Shown: positions 1-9,604 of the stretch, one piece after another
Layout: each line of letters starts with the position of its first letter
How positions within the stretch are numbered: the first letter of the stretch is position 1
Source: Bordetella pertussis 18323
GTDB lineage: Bacteria; Pseudomonadota; Gammaproteobacteria; Burkholderiales; Burkholderiaceae_B
Direction of reading: 5' to 3'
Assembly: GCF_000306945.1 (NCBI RefSeq)
Contig: NC_018518.1
Location: 1,240,001-1,304,000 of the forward strand
Length of the DNA: 64,000 nucleotides
Notes under the pieces: model-generated
The model's input: the letters and a program-made list of their open reading frames with translations, nothing else
Told to the model about the DNA's origin: nothing
The model's database searches: none
Made by a program: the position numbers and the translations under genes

Positions 1-129
<129 letters not shown>

Positions 130-143
130 TCCAGGATTCCAAC

Positions 144-794
144 ATGCAAGCATTCACCCAACACGAAGGCCTGGTGGCGCTGCTCGATCGCGAGAACGTC
201 GACACCGACCTCATCATCCCGAAGCAATTCCTCAAGTCGATCAAGCGCGCCGGCTTCGGCCCCAACCTGTTCGACGAACTGCGCTACCTGGACCATGGCG
301 AACCGGGCATGGACAACAGCAAGCGTCCGCTCAACTCGGATTTCGTGCTGAACCAGCCGCGCTACCAGGGGGCCTCGGTGCTGCTCGCGCGCAAGAACTT
401 CGGCTGCGGTTCCAGCCGCGAGCACGCGCCGTGGGCGCTGACGCAGTACGGTTTTCGCGCCATCATCGCGCCGTCCTACGCCGACATCTTCTTCAACAAC
501 AGCTTCAAGAACGGCCTGCTGCCCATCGTGCTGGGCGAGCTGGAAGTCGCGCGCCTGTTCGACGAAGTCAAGGCGTTCCCCGGCTTCAAGCTGAACATCG
601 ACCTGGAGCGCCAGGTCGTCATCGCGCCGGATGGCCGCGAGCTGGGCTTCGATATCGAACCGTTCCGCAAGTACTGCCTGCTCAACGGCCTGGACGATAT
701 CGGCCTGACCCTGCGCCAGGCCGACAAGATCCGCGCCTTCGAGGCCGAGCGCCTGGCGCGCCACCCGTGGCTGGAAAGCCGCCCGGTCGCCTGA
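144..794 (+). CDS. leuD: 3-isopropylmalate dehydratase small subunit
   Basis: The 216-residue product is the swivelling small subunit of isopropylmalate isomerase. It contains the diagnostic [11 protein letters not shown] signature at about residues 85-95, which helps bind substrate. The ATG at 144 is preferred to an in-frame TTG at 126 because the TTG overlaps the end of leuC and the family normally begins a few residues before a QHEGLVAPLDR-type motif. It sits between leuC and leuB in the usual leucine operon order and should form a heterodimer with LeuC. The length is normal for proteobacterial LeuD. Confidence 0.96.
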   Translation: MQAFTQHEGLVALLDRENVDTDLIIPKQFLKSIKRAGFGPNLFDELRYLDHGEPGMDNSKRPLNSDFVLNQPRYQGASVLLARKNFGCGSSREHAPWALTQYGFRAIIAPSYADIFFNNSFKNGLLPIVLGELEVARLFDEVKAFPGFKLNIDLERQVVIAPDGRELGFDIEPFRKYCLLNGLDDIGLTLRQADKIRAFEAERLARHPWLESRPVA

Positions 795-875
795 CGCGTT
801 GCCTGCCGGCCCGCCGTCCGCGTTGATCGCGCGCGGCGGGCCCTTGCCTTGTTTTCTCGCTTACAGGAATTTTTC

Positions 876-1952
876 ATGACTCATCAGATCGCAGTCCTCC
901 CCGGCGATGGCATCGGCCCTGAAATCGTCGAGCAGGCCGAGCGCGTGCTCAAGGCGCTGGACCTGCCGCTCGAACTGCGCCAGGCCCCGGTGGGCGGCGC
1001 GGCCTTCGACCAATTCGAGCATCCCTTGCCGCCGGCCACGCTGGAATTGGCGCAAGGCTCGCACGCGGTGCTGTTCGGCGCCGTGGGCGACTGGAAGTAC
1101 GACACGCTGCCGCGCGAATTCCGCCCTGAGCAGGCTATCCTGGGCCTGCGCAAGGCGCTCGGACTGTTCGCCAACCTGCGCCCGGCGATTCTCTACCCCG
1201 AGCTGGCCAGCGCCTCCTCGCTCAAGCCCGAGATCGTGTCCGGTCTCGACATCCTGATCATCCGCGAACTGACCGGCGACATCTATTTCGGTACGCCGCG
1301 CGGCGTGCGCACGGCCGCCGATGGCGCCTTCGCCGGCGAGCGCGAAGGCTACGACACCATGCGCTACGCCGAGTCGGAAGTGCGGCGCATTGCCCGCATC
1401 GGCTTCGAGTCGGCCCGCAAGCGCAACAAGAAGCTGTGCAGCGTCGACAAGGCCAACGTGCTGGAAACCTCGCAGTTCTGGCGCGACCTGGTGATCGAGG
1501 TCAGCCGGGATTATCTCGACGTGGAGCTGTCGCATATGTATGTCGACAACGCCGCGATGCAGCTGGTGCGCAATCCGCGCCAGTTCGACGTGATCGTGAC
1601 CGGCAACCTGTTCGGCGACATTCTTTCGGATGAGGCTGCCATGCTGACGGGCTCGATCGGCATGCTGCCTTCGGCCTCGCTGAACGCCGCCGGCCAGGGC
1701 CTGTACGAGCCCAGCCACGGATCGGCGCCCGACATCGCCGGCCAGGGCATCGCCAATCCGCTGGCCACCATCCTGTCGGCCGCCATGCTGCTGCGCTATT
1801 CGCTGAACCTGGCCCCGCAGGCCGACCGCGTCGAGGCGGCCGTGCGCAAGGTGCTGGCCGACGGCCTGCGCACCGCCGATATCCACGAGGCCGGCACGAC
1901 CAAGGTGTCCACCTCGCAGATGGGCGACGCCGTGCTCAAGGCCCTGGGCTGA
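876..1952 (+). CDS. leuB: 3-isopropylmalate dehydrogenase
   Basis: The 358-residue product oxidatively decarboxylates 3-isopropylmalate with NAD to give 2-oxoisocaproate, the last pathway-specific step before leucine transamination. It shows the N-terminal [10 protein letters not shown] motif, the [10 protein letters not shown] segment and the cofactor-binding [12 protein letters not shown] motif near residues 275-287. An in-frame start at 849 exists, but the ATG at 876 follows a purine-rich ACAGGAA stretch and matches the family N-terminus. The gap from leuD is 81 bases, so the genes may still be cotranscribed. A hairpin with a T run follows. Confidence 0.97.
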   Translation: MTHQIAVLPGDGIGPEIVEQAERVLKALDLPLELRQAPVGGAAFDQFEHPLPPATLELAQGSHAVLFGAVGDWKYDTLPREFRPEQAILGLRKALGLFANLRPAILYPELASASSLKPEIVSGLDILIIRELTGDIYFGTPRGVRTAADGAFAGEREGYDTMRYAESEVRRIARIGFESARKRNKKLCSVDKANVLETSQFWRDLVIEVSRDYLDVELSHMYVDNAAMQLVRNPRQFDVIVTGNLFGDILSDEAAMLTGSIGMLPSASLNAAGQGLYEPSHGSAPDIAGQGIANPLATILSAAMLLRYSLNLAPQADRVEAAVRKVLADGLRTADIHEAGTTKVSTSQMGDAVLKALG

Positions 1953-1989
1953 GCCGCAGCGCCCGGCGCCGGTGCCGGGCGCGCCCACT

Positions 1990-2026
1990 GTGCGCAAGGG
2001 CCGCGATTTTTGCGGCTTTTTCGCAC
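1990..2026 (+). terminator. Rho-independent terminator after leuB
   Basis: A GCCGC/GCGGC stem (2000-2004 with 2012-2016) enclosing a T-rich loop is followed directly by TTTTT. An outer GTGCG/CGCAC pairing can extend the stem. It lies 37 bases after the leuB stop and should end the leu operon before asd. Confidence 0.65.
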
Positions 2027-2138
2027 AATTTGTCCCTATATTCTCGGATGCAGCGCAACATCGGTGCGCACATTCTGATAAATTGTCCAGGTTGCAGGTT
2101 CTTTTCTTTCTACCGATACCTTTTTAAGAGCTCTAGAA

Positions 2139-3269
2139 ATGACGCAAGCAGTAGGCCTCGTCGGTTGGCGCGGTATGGTCGGTTCCGTTCTCATGCAGCG
2201 CATGCGTGACGAGAACGACTTCGCACTCATCGAACCCGTATTCTTTTCCACCAGCAACGCTGGCGGCGCCGCGCCCGCCTGGGCCGAAGGCGCGGGCTCG
2301 TTGCAGAATGCCTACGACATCGACGCTCTTAAGAAACTGCCGATTATCGTCACCGCCCAGGGCGGCGACTACACCAGCGAGGTCTATCCCAAGCTGCGCG
2401 GCGCGGGCTGGCAAGGTATCTGGATCGACGCCGCCAGCACCCTGCGCATGGCCGACGACGCCATCATCGTGCTCGATCCGGTCAACCGGCCGGTGATCGA
2501 CGCGGCGCTCAAGCGCGGCGTGCGCAACTTCGTGGGCGGCAACTGCACAGTCAGCTGCATGTTGATGGGCCTGGCCGGCCTGTTCAACAACGACCTGGTC
2601 GAGTGGATGAGCTCCATGACCTACCAGGCCGCTTCGGGCGGCGGCGCGCAGCACATGCGCGAACTGCTCACCCAGTTCGGCCTGCTCAACCAGGCGGTCA
2701 AGCCTCTGCTCGACGATCCGGCTGCGGCCATTCTTGATATCGACCGCGGCGTACTGGCGCGCCAGCAGGACCCCTCGTTGCCGCAGGAGCATTTCGGCGT
2801 GCCGCTGGGCGGCAACCTGATCCCCTGGATCGACAAGGATCTGGGCGACGGCATGTCGCGCGAAGAGTGGAAGGCCGAGGCCGAGACCAACAAGATCCTG
2901 GGCCGCGGCGCGGCGTTCGGCACGCCGGCCACGCCCATCGATGGCCTGTGCGTGCGCATCGGCGCCATGCGCTGCCATAGCCAGGCACTGACCATCAAGC
3001 TCAAGCGCGATGTGCCGCTCGACGAGATCGAGGACCTGATCGCGGCCGGCACGCAATGGGCCAAGGTCGTTCCCAACACCAAGGAAGACACGGTGAAGGC
3101 GCTGACGCCGGTGGCCGTGACGGGCACGCTGGATATCCCGGTGGGCCGCCTGCGTAAGCTGTCGATGGGGCCGCAGTACCTGGGCGCCTTCACGGTCGGC
3201 GACCAACTGCTGTGGGGCGCGGCCGAGCCGCTGCGCCGCATGCTGCGTATCGCGCTGGCCGAAGCCTGA
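2139..3269 (+). CDS. asd: aspartate-semialdehyde dehydrogenase
   Basis: The 376-residue enzyme reduces aspartyl phosphate to aspartate semialdehyde with NADPH. This is the branch point to lysine and diaminopimelate, threonine and methionine. The N-terminal [17 protein letters not shown] is the dinucleotide-binding loop of the gammaproteobacterial-type Asd. The [13 protein letters not shown] motif holds the catalytic cysteine (Cys136). Placement between leuB and a fimV-like gene followed by truA is the usual betaproteobacterial order. The length matches the family, with no sign of damage. Confidence 0.97.
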   Translation: MTQAVGLVGWRGMVGSVLMQRMRDENDFALIEPVFFSTSNAGGAAPAWAEGAGSLQNAYDIDALKKLPIIVTAQGGDYTSEVYPKLRGAGWQGIWIDAASTLRMADDAIIVLDPVNRPVIDAALKRGVRNFVGGNCTVSCMLMGLAGLFNNDLVEWMSSMTYQAASGGGAQHMRELLTQFGLLNQAVKPLLDDPAAAILDIDRGVLARQQDPSLPQEHFGVPLGGNLIPWIDKDLGDGMSREEWKAEAETNKILGRGAAFGTPATPIDGLCVRIGAMRCHSQALTIKLKRDVPLDEIEDLIAAGTQWAKVVPNTKEDTVKALTPVAVTGTLDIPVGRLRKLSMGPQYLGAFTVGDQLLWGAAEPLRRMLRIALAEA

Positions 3270-3299
3270 CGCGCGGCGCCGGCGCGCATGGCAGGATAC

Positions 3300-3321
3300 A
3301 AGGGCGCCCGCGGGCGCCCTT
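3300..3321 (+). terminator. palindromic hairpin after asd
   Basis: A perfect 22-base palindrome built on AAGGGCGCCC and its complement lies 31 bases after the asd stop. It has the shape of a strong terminator stem but is followed by TGTCG rather than a T run, so termination is likely but not certain. Confidence 0.5.
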
Positions 3322-3439
3322 GTCGCAGGCGCGCCGTTTTCGACGGCAAGGGCCGCGGGTTTGTGAATCGTGGCCGATCCATTACACTTTTCCCCTGCAT
3401 TTGCCGGCCATTCGCTCTGACCACGGAATCCTCATAAAT

Positions 3440-5023
3440 ATGCGTTCGACCTTGCGCCCTCTGCAGCCCGCCCGCCGTTCACAGGCCCTTTCGTGGGCCC
3501 TCGTCCTGGCGCTGGGGGCCGGGGCCACGGGGGCCGAGGCGGCCCGGCTCGGGCATGCGCGGGTGGTTTCGCCGCCAGGCGCCGCCTTGCAGGTCGTGGT
3601 GCCCTTGCTCGAACTGAGCGCCGACGACCTGGCCACCCTGCAGGTTTCGCTGGCCGACGAAGCGGCCTGGCGCCAGGCCGGCCTGACTCCGCCGGTGCCG
3701 CTGTCCAGCGCCACCGTGCGCATCGAGCCGGGCGCCGACGCGTCGCGCCGCAACGTGCGTATTTCTTCCAGCCAGCCGCCTGCCGGCAACGCGGTCGACG
3801 TGCTGCTGGACCTGCGCTCGGGCGCCGGCCAGCGGCAGGTCCAGGTCACCGTCCTGGTGCCGCCGCGCGGCAGCGCTGCGCGCGTGGCGCCGGCCAGCGT
3901 CGGCACGCCCGCACCGGCCGGCCAGGCCAGCGCCGGCTCCATCGACGTGCGACGCGGCGATACGCTGTTCGGCATCGCCCAGCGCAATGCCGTGGCCGGC
4001 GCCAGCGTCTACCAGATGCTGGTGGCGCTGTGGCGCGCCAATCCCGAGGCCTTCATCCAGAACAACATGAACCTGGTGCGGGCCGGCGAGACACTCGACA
4101 TTCCCGACGCGGCCACGGTACGCGCCATCGATCCGGCCGAAGCGCGGCGCATCTTTGCCCAGCATGCCGAGGCCTTCGCGCGTTATCGCGGCCGCGCCGG
4201 CGCGCTGGCCGCGGGCGGCGCGGCCGTCAGCGGTACGGGCGAGGCCGGCGCGGGCCGGCTGGGCAGCGCGGCGCAGGCCGAGGCGGCCGGCGCCGCCACG
4301 GCGCAGGATCGCCTGCGCCTGTCCAGCGCACAGGGCGGCGCCAACGCGCAGGCCGATGCCGCGGGCGACGCGCGTGCCTCCAGCGGGCGCGCGCTCGATG
4401 ACGCGCAGCAGCGCGTCGAAAAACTGCAATCCAACGTCGATGCGCTCAGCCAGGCGGCCGGCGCCGGCAAGACGGCAAGCGGCGAGGGCAGCGCGCCCGC
4501 CAACGCATCGGCGGGCGCCGGCGGCCAACCCGGTGCCGATGGCAAGGCCGGCGCTGACGGCAAGCCCGGATCAGACGGCAAGCCGGGCGCTGACGGTAAG
4601 CCAGGCGCCGACGGCAAGCCGGGCGGTGCCGCCGCCGGCGCAGGCGCAGCTACGCAGGCAGGCGCGGCATCGGCAGGCTCGACGGGCGGCAATGGCGCCG
4701 CCGGCAGCGCTGGCGCGGGCACCGCAGGCAGCGGGCCTGCCGCCGCAGCGGCCAAGGGCGAGTCCTCGCAGGGCGGCATGCCCGGCTGGCTGGCTGACAA
4801 TCTGCTGGCCATAGTCACCGCCGTGCTGGCGCTGATCGTCTTCATCGTCGCCTGGGCCCTGCGCCGCGCCGGCGCCCGCCGCGACGACGACGACGAGGCT
4901 TCGGCGGCCTATCCCGAGCCCACGCTGGACACGGCTGCGCTCACGCGCAAACTGGACTCGATCAGTCTCGACCTGGACGAGCCGCCCACCGACGAACCCC
5001 GTCCGGGCGGCAAGCGAACCTGA
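3440..5023 (+). CDS. fimV: FimV-like LysM-domain membrane protein
   Basis: The 527-residue protein has a signal peptide (about residues 1-35, ending TGAEA), the FimV N-terminal region, a LysM domain at about 168-220 (RRGDTLFGIAQRN) that should bind peptidoglycan, and an Ala/Gly-rich low-complexity region. A single membrane helix follows (about 452-476) with a short acidic cytoplasmic tail. FimV proteins organise polar structures in related bacteria. This one is short and lacks the C-terminal TPR domain of Pseudomonas FimV. Residues about 364-396 form a collagen-like GxDGKPG repeat. I chose the ATG at 3440 because an upstream in-frame extension has no signal peptide at its start. truA starts 3 bases after the stop. 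Confidence 0.82.
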   Translation: MRSTLRPLQPARRSQALSWALVLALGAGATGAEAARLGHARVVSPPGAALQVVVPLLELSADDLATLQVSLADEAAWRQAGLTPPVPLSSATVRIEPGADASRRNVRISSSQPPAGNAVDVLLDLRSGAGQRQVQVTVLVPPRGSAARVAPASVGTPAPAGQASAGSIDVRRGDTLFGIAQRNAVAGASVYQMLVALWRANPEAFIQNNMNLVRAGETLDIPDAATVRAIDPAEARRIFAQHAEAFARYRGRAGALAAGGAAVSGTGEAGAGRLGSAAQAEAAGAATAQDRLRLSSAQGGANAQADAAGDARASSGRALDDAQQRVEKLQSNVDALSQAAGAGKTASGEGSAPANASAGAGGQPGADGKAGADGKPGSDGKPGADGKPGADGKPGGAAAGAGAATQAGAASAGSTGGNGAAGSAGAGTAGSGPAAAAAKGESSQGGMPGWLADNLLAIVTAVLALIVFIVAWALRRAGARRDDDDEASAAYPEPTLDTAALTRKLDSISLDLDEPPTDEPRPGGKRT

Positions 5024-5026
5024 TTC

Positions 5027-5839
5027 ATGTCTCGCATTGCATTGGGGCTGGCCTACGACGGCTCGGCCTGGCAGGGTTGGCAGACGCAGCCGCATGGCGT
5101 GACCGTGCAGGACCAGGTCGAAGCCGCGCTGGCTTCGTTCGCGGGCGGCGGCGGGCCGGTGGCGACGGTCTGCGCCGGGCGCACCGACACGGGCGTGCAC
5201 GCCGCCATGCAGGTCATTCATCTCGACACCGATTTGCAGCGTCGCGACGAGTCCTGGGTGCGCGGCGTCAACGCCTTTCTGCCGCCCAGCATCGTCGTGC
5301 AATGGGCGCGTCCGGTGAGCGAGGCCTTTCATGCGCGCTTCTCGGCGCGCTCGCGCACCTACGTCTATCTGCTGTGGCGCGGCCGCGTGCGGCCGGCGCT
5401 ATGGGCCGGCCGAGCCGGCTGGGCATTCCAGCCGCTGGACGTGCCGGCCATGCGCGCCGCGGCCCGCGCGCTGCTGGGCGAGCACGATTTCTCCAGTTTC
5501 CGCTCCTCGCAATGCCAGGCGCGCCATCCGGTGCGCACGCTCCACCGCCTCGACATCGACGAGCGCGGCGCATTCCTGGTGTTCACGCTGCGCGCCAATG
5601 CCTTTCTGCACCACATGGTGCGCAATCTGATCGGCGCCTTGCTGCAGGTGGGGCAGGGGCGCGAACCGGTGGCCTGGATGGATGCGTTGCTGTGCGCGCG
5701 CGACAGGCGGCTGGGCGCGCCCACGTTCATGCCCGACGGCTTGTATCTTTCAGCGATCGAATACCCGGCGGAGTTCGGTTTTGACGAACTCGACGGTGGG
5801 ATAACGCTGCTCTCGCCGTTCACGGGCGCTTTAGGGTAA
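5027..5839 (+). CDS. truA: tRNA pseudouridine(38-40) synthase
   Basis: The 270-residue enzyme converts uridines 38-40 in the anticodon stem-loop of tRNAs to pseudouridine. The catalytic aspartate lies in [11 protein letters not shown] (about residues 51-61). The N-terminal [18 protein letters not shown] and the later [13 protein letters not shown] segment are characteristic of TruA. It begins 3 bases after the fimV stop, so the two are almost certainly cotranscribed. Length is normal. Confidence 0.97.
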
Positions 5840-5984
5840 TCAGCAGGGCGGCAAGACCGCCCGATCCCGATATCATTGCGGACGAAAAAAAAAGCGGAAC
5901 CCTCTATCAGGTTCACCGCGTGCGGCCGTTTTACGCAAACGGTCCGCGCTCAGCGCATTCTTCCACACCCAGGAGACACCCGTA

Positions 5985-7079
5985 ATGCAACGCCGTTCGT
6001 TCCTCAAGCAGGCCACATTGGGCGCCGCCGCCGGTGGCGCAGCCCTGGCAGCCCCCCCCCTGGCGCAAGATTCCCCCACCATCCACTGGCGCCTGGCCTC
6101 CAGCTTTCCCCGCAGCGCCGATGCTATCTTCACGGGCGGCGAGAACCTGGCCAAATACGTAAGCGAAGCCACGGACGGCAAGTTCAGCATCCGCGCGTTT
6201 CCCGCCGGCGAGATCGTGCCCGCGCTGCAAGTCCTGGACGCAGTCCAGAACGGCACCATCGAGTGCGGCCATACCGCCTCGTACTACTACTTCGGCAAGG
6301 ATCCGGCGCTGTGCTTCGACGGCGCGGTGCCGTTCGGCCTGAATACCCGCCAGATGAACGCCTGGATGCGCCACGGCGACGGCCTGAAGCTGACGCGTGA
6401 GCTGTTCCAGAAGTACAACGTGGTCAATTTCCCGTGCGGTTACACCGGTACCCAGATGGGCGGCTGGTTCCGCAACGAGATCAAATCTGTCGACGACCTG
6501 AAAGGGCTGAAGTTCCGCGCCAGCGCGTTCGCCGGGGCGGTGCTCTCGCGCCTGGGGGTGGTGCCGCAGCAGATTGCCGGCGGCGATATCTATCCCGCCC
6601 TGGAAAAAGGCACCATCGACGCGGCCGAATGGATCGGTCCGTACGACGACGAGAAACTGGGCTTCCACAAGGTGGCCAAGAACTACTATTTCCCCGGCTG
6701 GTGGGAAGGCACGCTGCAGGTGTCGCTGTACGTCAACCAGGACGTCTACAACCAGCTGCCCAAGCATTACCAGGCGGCGTTGGCCCAGGCCGCGGCGGCC
6801 GCCACCAACGACATGATCGCCAAGTACGACGCCGAGAACCCGGCGGCCTTGCGCCGCCTGGTGGCCGAGGGCGCGCAGCTCAAGGCCTTCCCCAAATCCG
6901 TCATGGAGGCTTGCTATACCCAGGCCCAGGCGGTCTACAAGGAGTTCTCCGAGAAGGACCCGATGTTCAAGCGCGTCTACGACAGCATGGTGGCTTTCCG
7001 CGACAACGAGATCCCCTGGTTCCGCGTGGCCGAAGGCAGCTACGACGGGTTCATGGCGACGGTGGCGCGGGGCAAATAA
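5985..7079 (+). CDS. TRAP transporter substrate-binding protein (DctP/TakP/SmoM type)
   Basis: The 364-residue periplasmic protein captures its ligand for the DctQM membrane pair that follows. The N-terminus MQRRSFLKQA with a hydrophobic stretch looks like a twin-arginine export signal, which TakP/SmoM-type binding proteins often have. The body carries the DctP-family GGDIYPALEKGTIDAAEW segment. Related proteins bind 2-oxo acids or sugar acids, and the ligand here is not determined by sequence. Within the signal region, codons GCC-CCC-CCC-CTG make a C9 run at 6052-6060, an unusually long homopolymer in a coding region. An AGGAGA ribosome site precedes the ATG. Confidence 0.9.
   Translation: MQRRSFLKQATLGAAAGGAALAAPPLAQDSPTIHWRLASSFPRSADAIFTGGENLAKYVSEATDGKFSIRAFPAGEIVPALQVLDAVQNGTIECGHTASYYYFGKDPALCFDGAVPFGLNTRQMNAWMRHGDGLKLTRELFQKYNVVNFPCGYTGTQMGGWFRNEIKSVDDLKGLKFRASAFAGAVLSRLGVVPQQIAGGDIYPALEKGTIDAAEWIGPYDDEKLGFHKVAKNYYFPGWWEGTLQVSLYVNQDVYNQLPKHYQAALAQAAAAATNDMIAKYDAENPAALRRLVAEGAQLKAFPKSVMEACYTQAQAVYKEFSEKDPMFKRVYDSMVAFRDNEIPWFRVAEGSYDGFMATVARGK
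6052..6060 (+). repeat. C9 homopolymer in the TRAP binding-protein signal region
   Basis: Nine consecutive cytosines encode the Ala-Pro-Pro-Leu junction just after the putative Tat signal. The frame is intact here. A change of one base would terminate translation early, so the run is a candidate slippage site. Confidence 0.9.
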
Positions 7080-7290
7080 CCCCGTTTCGACGCGACGCGG
7101 GCCGGCCGGACCGCCACAGGATATAAAATTCCCAGGTTTGGCCCGGCGCGGCGCCCATCAAGAGCGGACGCGGCCCGTGGTTCCACGCACGGCGGCAACG
7201 GCCTGGCAACCCCAAAGCGGCCGCGTGCTTATCCCGGATGCCTGATGTCCAGGCGCCGGGCAAGAAGCCTTTTTTCAAAGTATTCCCATC

Positions 7291-7920
7291 ATGAAAGCAT
7301 TACTCGCCTTATCGCGCGGCATAGACGCGCTGAACCTGCGGGTCGGCCGGGCCGTGACATGGGTCACCTTGCTAGTGGTGCTGGTCAGCGCCGGCAATGC
7401 CGTGGTGCGCAAGGTGTTTCATAGCAGTTCGAACGCCTGGCTGGAACTGCAGTGGTACATGTTCGGCGCGATGTTCCTGCTGACCGCGGGCTACACGCTG
7501 CTGAAGAACGAACACGTGCGGGTGGACATTCTGTCCTCGCGGCTGCCGCGCCACAAGCAGATCTGGATCGAGATTTTCGGGGTGGTGTTCTTTCTGCTGC
7601 CGGCGTGCACCCTGATCATGGTTCTGTCGTGGCCGGTGTTCATGGATTCGTACCTGAGCGGCGAGCAGTCGTCGAACTCGGGCGGGTTGATCCGCTGGCC
7701 GGTCAAGCTGTTGATTCCGGTGGGGTTTGCGCTGCTGGTGCTGGCGGGGCTGTCGCACCTGATCAAGTGCATCGGGTTCTTGCGCGGGCAGTGTCCGGAC
7801 CCGACCGCGCGCGAGGGCAGCAAGAGCGCCGAGGAGCTGCTGGCCGAGGAGATCGCCCGCGAGGCGCTGGAGCGCGAGGCGAGCGTGCAAGAACAACGTA
7901 ATAACCACGAAGGCCGCTGA
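7291..7920 (+). CDS. TRAP transporter small permease (DctQ family)
   Basis: The 209-residue protein has four hydrophobic membrane segments in its first 160 residues and a charged C-terminal tail (EELLAEEIAREALEREA). Sequences such as NAWLELQWYMFGAMFLLTAGYTLLKNEHVRVD are typical of DctQ subunits. It pairs with the large DctM permease, which starts 2 bases after its stop, and with the upstream binding protein to import a carboxylate-like substrate driven by an ion gradient. The 211-base gap to the binding-protein gene shows no clear promoter or terminator. Confidence 0.93.
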   Translation: MKALLALSRGIDALNLRVGRAVTWVTLLVVLVSAGNAVVRKVFHSSSNAWLELQWYMFGAMFLLTAGYTLLKNEHVRVDILSSRLPRHKQIWIEIFGVVFFLLPACTLIMVLSWPVFMDSYLSGEQSSNSGGLIRWPVKLLIPVGFALLVLAGLSHLIKCIGFLRGQCPDPTAREGSKSAEELLAEEIAREALEREASVQEQRNNHEGR

Positions 7921-7922
7921 TC

Positions 7923-9590
7923 ATGGAGTTTCTGATAGCCAATCTGGCGCCGATCATGTTCGCGACGCTGGTGCTGTTCTTGCTGCTGGGTTTTCCGGTG
8001 GCGTTCGCGCTGGCGGCCAACGGGATTCTGTATGGTCTGGTGGGCATCGAGCTGGACCTGCTCAGCCCGGCGCTGTTCCAGGCCTTGCCGCAGCGGGTGT
8101 TCGGCATTATTTCCAACGACACGCTGCTGGCGGTGCCGTTCTTTACCCTGATGGGGCTGGTGCTGGAGCGATCGGGCATGGCCGAGGACCTGCTCGAGAC
8201 GATCGGCCAGGTGTTCGGTCCGTTGCGCGGGGGGCTGGCGATCGCGGTGGTGTTCGTGGGCGCGATGCTGGCGGCGACCACCGGCGTGGTGTCGGCCTCG
8301 GTGATCTCGATGGGACTGATTTCGCTGCCCATCATGCTGCGCTACGGGTATGACAGGCGGCTGGCCAGCGGGGTGATCGCGGCCTCGGGCACGCTGTCGC
8401 AGATCATTCCGCCCTCGCTGGTGCTGATCATCCTGGCCGACCAGCTGGGGCGCTCGATCGGGGACATGTACCGCGCGGCGATGGTGCCGGGGTTCGTGCT
8501 GGCGGGGGCGTACATCGCCTATGTGGTGATCGTCTCGCTGGTCAAGCCCTCGGCGGCGCCGGCGCTGCCCGAGGAGGCGCGCAGGTTTCGCGAGCCCAAC
8601 GGCTCGCGCGGGGGGCGTTCGCTGCTGGTGCTGATGCTGATTTCCTCGCTGTCGGCCTATGTGCTGGGGCAGTGGCTGGAGAACGACACGGCGCCGGTCG
8701 ACGAGCAGGTGGTGGTGAGCCTGCTGCTGTGGGGGCTGACGGCGTTCGTGATCGCGATCGCCAACAAGGTGTTCCGCCTGAAGATGCTCTCGGCGCTGGC
8801 CGAGCGGGTGACCTTCGTGATGATCCCGCCGCTGTTCCTGATTTTCCTGGTGCTGGGCACGATCTTCATCGGCGTGGCCACGCCCACCGAGGGCGGGGCG
8901 ATGGGGGCGGTGGGGGCGATCATCATGGCGCTGATCCGCCGGCGCCTGACGCTGGACCTGCTCAAGCAGGCGATGGACACGACCACCAAGCTGTCGTGCT
9001 TCGTGGTGTTCATCCTGGTGGGCTCGACGGTGTTCGGGCTGACCTTCCGCGGGGTCAACGGCGATCTGTGGGTCGAGCACCTGCTGATCGGGCTGCCGGG
9101 CGGGGAGTGGGGGTTCCTGATCGTGGTCAGCGTGCTGACCTTCGTGCTGGCGTTCTTCCTGGACTTCTTCGAGCTGGCGTTCATCATCGTGCCGCTGCTC
9201 GGCCCGGTGGCCGACAAGATGGGCATCGACCTGATCTGGTTCGGGATCATCCTGGCGGTGAACATGCAGACCTCGTTCATGCACCCGCCGTTCGGCTTCG
9301 CGCTGTTCTACCTGCGCTCGGTCGCGCCCAAGGACGCCTACAAGGACAAGATCACCGGCAAGGTCATCCAGCCGGTGACCACCGGCCAGATCTACTGGGG
9401 CTCGGTGCCGTTCATCGTGATCCAGCTGTTCATGGTGGCCGCCGTCATGCTGTTTCCCGGCATGGTCATGCACTACAAGGGCGGCCAGTCCACCGTCGAC
9501 CCGGCCAGCGTGAAGATCGAGATCGAAAGCAATTATGGAACTAATATCTATGGAGACGAAAGCTCCGATCCCGGGGCAGCGTTCAAATAG
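7923..9590 (+). CDS. TRAP transporter large permease (DctM family)
   Basis: The 555-residue inner-membrane protein has about a dozen hydrophobic segments and the DctM hallmarks (LLLGFPVAFALAANG, the TGVVSASVISMGLISLPIML region and the VATPTEGGAMGAVGA loop). It forms the ion-coupled translocation channel of the TRAP system. It is longer than a typical DctM of about 430 residues because of an insert around residues 210-290 and a C-terminal extension, which is common in the TakM/DctM branch with larger substrates. It follows the small subunit directly. trpF starts 14 bases downstream and may be cotranscribed. Confidence 0.94.
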   Translation: MEFLIANLAPIMFATLVLFLLLGFPVAFALAANGILYGLVGIELDLLSPALFQALPQRVFGIISNDTLLAVPFFTLMGLVLERSGMAEDLLETIGQVFGPLRGGLAIAVVFVGAMLAATTGVVSASVISMGLISLPIMLRYGYDRRLASGVIAASGTLSQIIPPSLVLIILADQLGRSIGDMYRAAMVPGFVLAGAYIAYVVIVSLVKPSAAPALPEEARRFREPNGSRGGRSLLVLMLISSLSAYVLGQWLENDTAPVDEQVVVSLLLWGLTAFVIAIANKVFRLKMLSALAERVTFVMIPPLFLIFLVLGTIFIGVATPTEGGAMGAVGAIIMALIRRRLTLDLLKQAMDTTTKLSCFVVFILVGSTVFGLTFRGVNGDLWVEHLLIGLPGGEWGFLIVVSVLTFVLAFFLDFFELAFIIVPLLGPVADKMGIDLIWFGIILAVNMQTSFMHPPFGFALFYLRSVAPKDAYKDKITGKVIQPVTTGQIYWGSVPFIVIQLFMVAAVMLFPGMVMHYKGGQSTVDPASVKIEIESNYGTNIYGDESSDPGAAFK

Positions 9591-9604
9591 GTAGCACGGT
9601 AGTC

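Noticed and set aside
4500..4640. Collagen-like DNA repeats read as a CRISPR array
   Set aside because: The units are 9-18 bases, contiguous and coding, with no spacers or cas genes.
7491..9473. Very long antisense open frame (660 codons) opposite the TRAP permease genes
   Set aside because: It is rich in His, Arg, Gln and Asp as expected from the complement of GC-rich membrane genes, and it has no ribosome site or family match.
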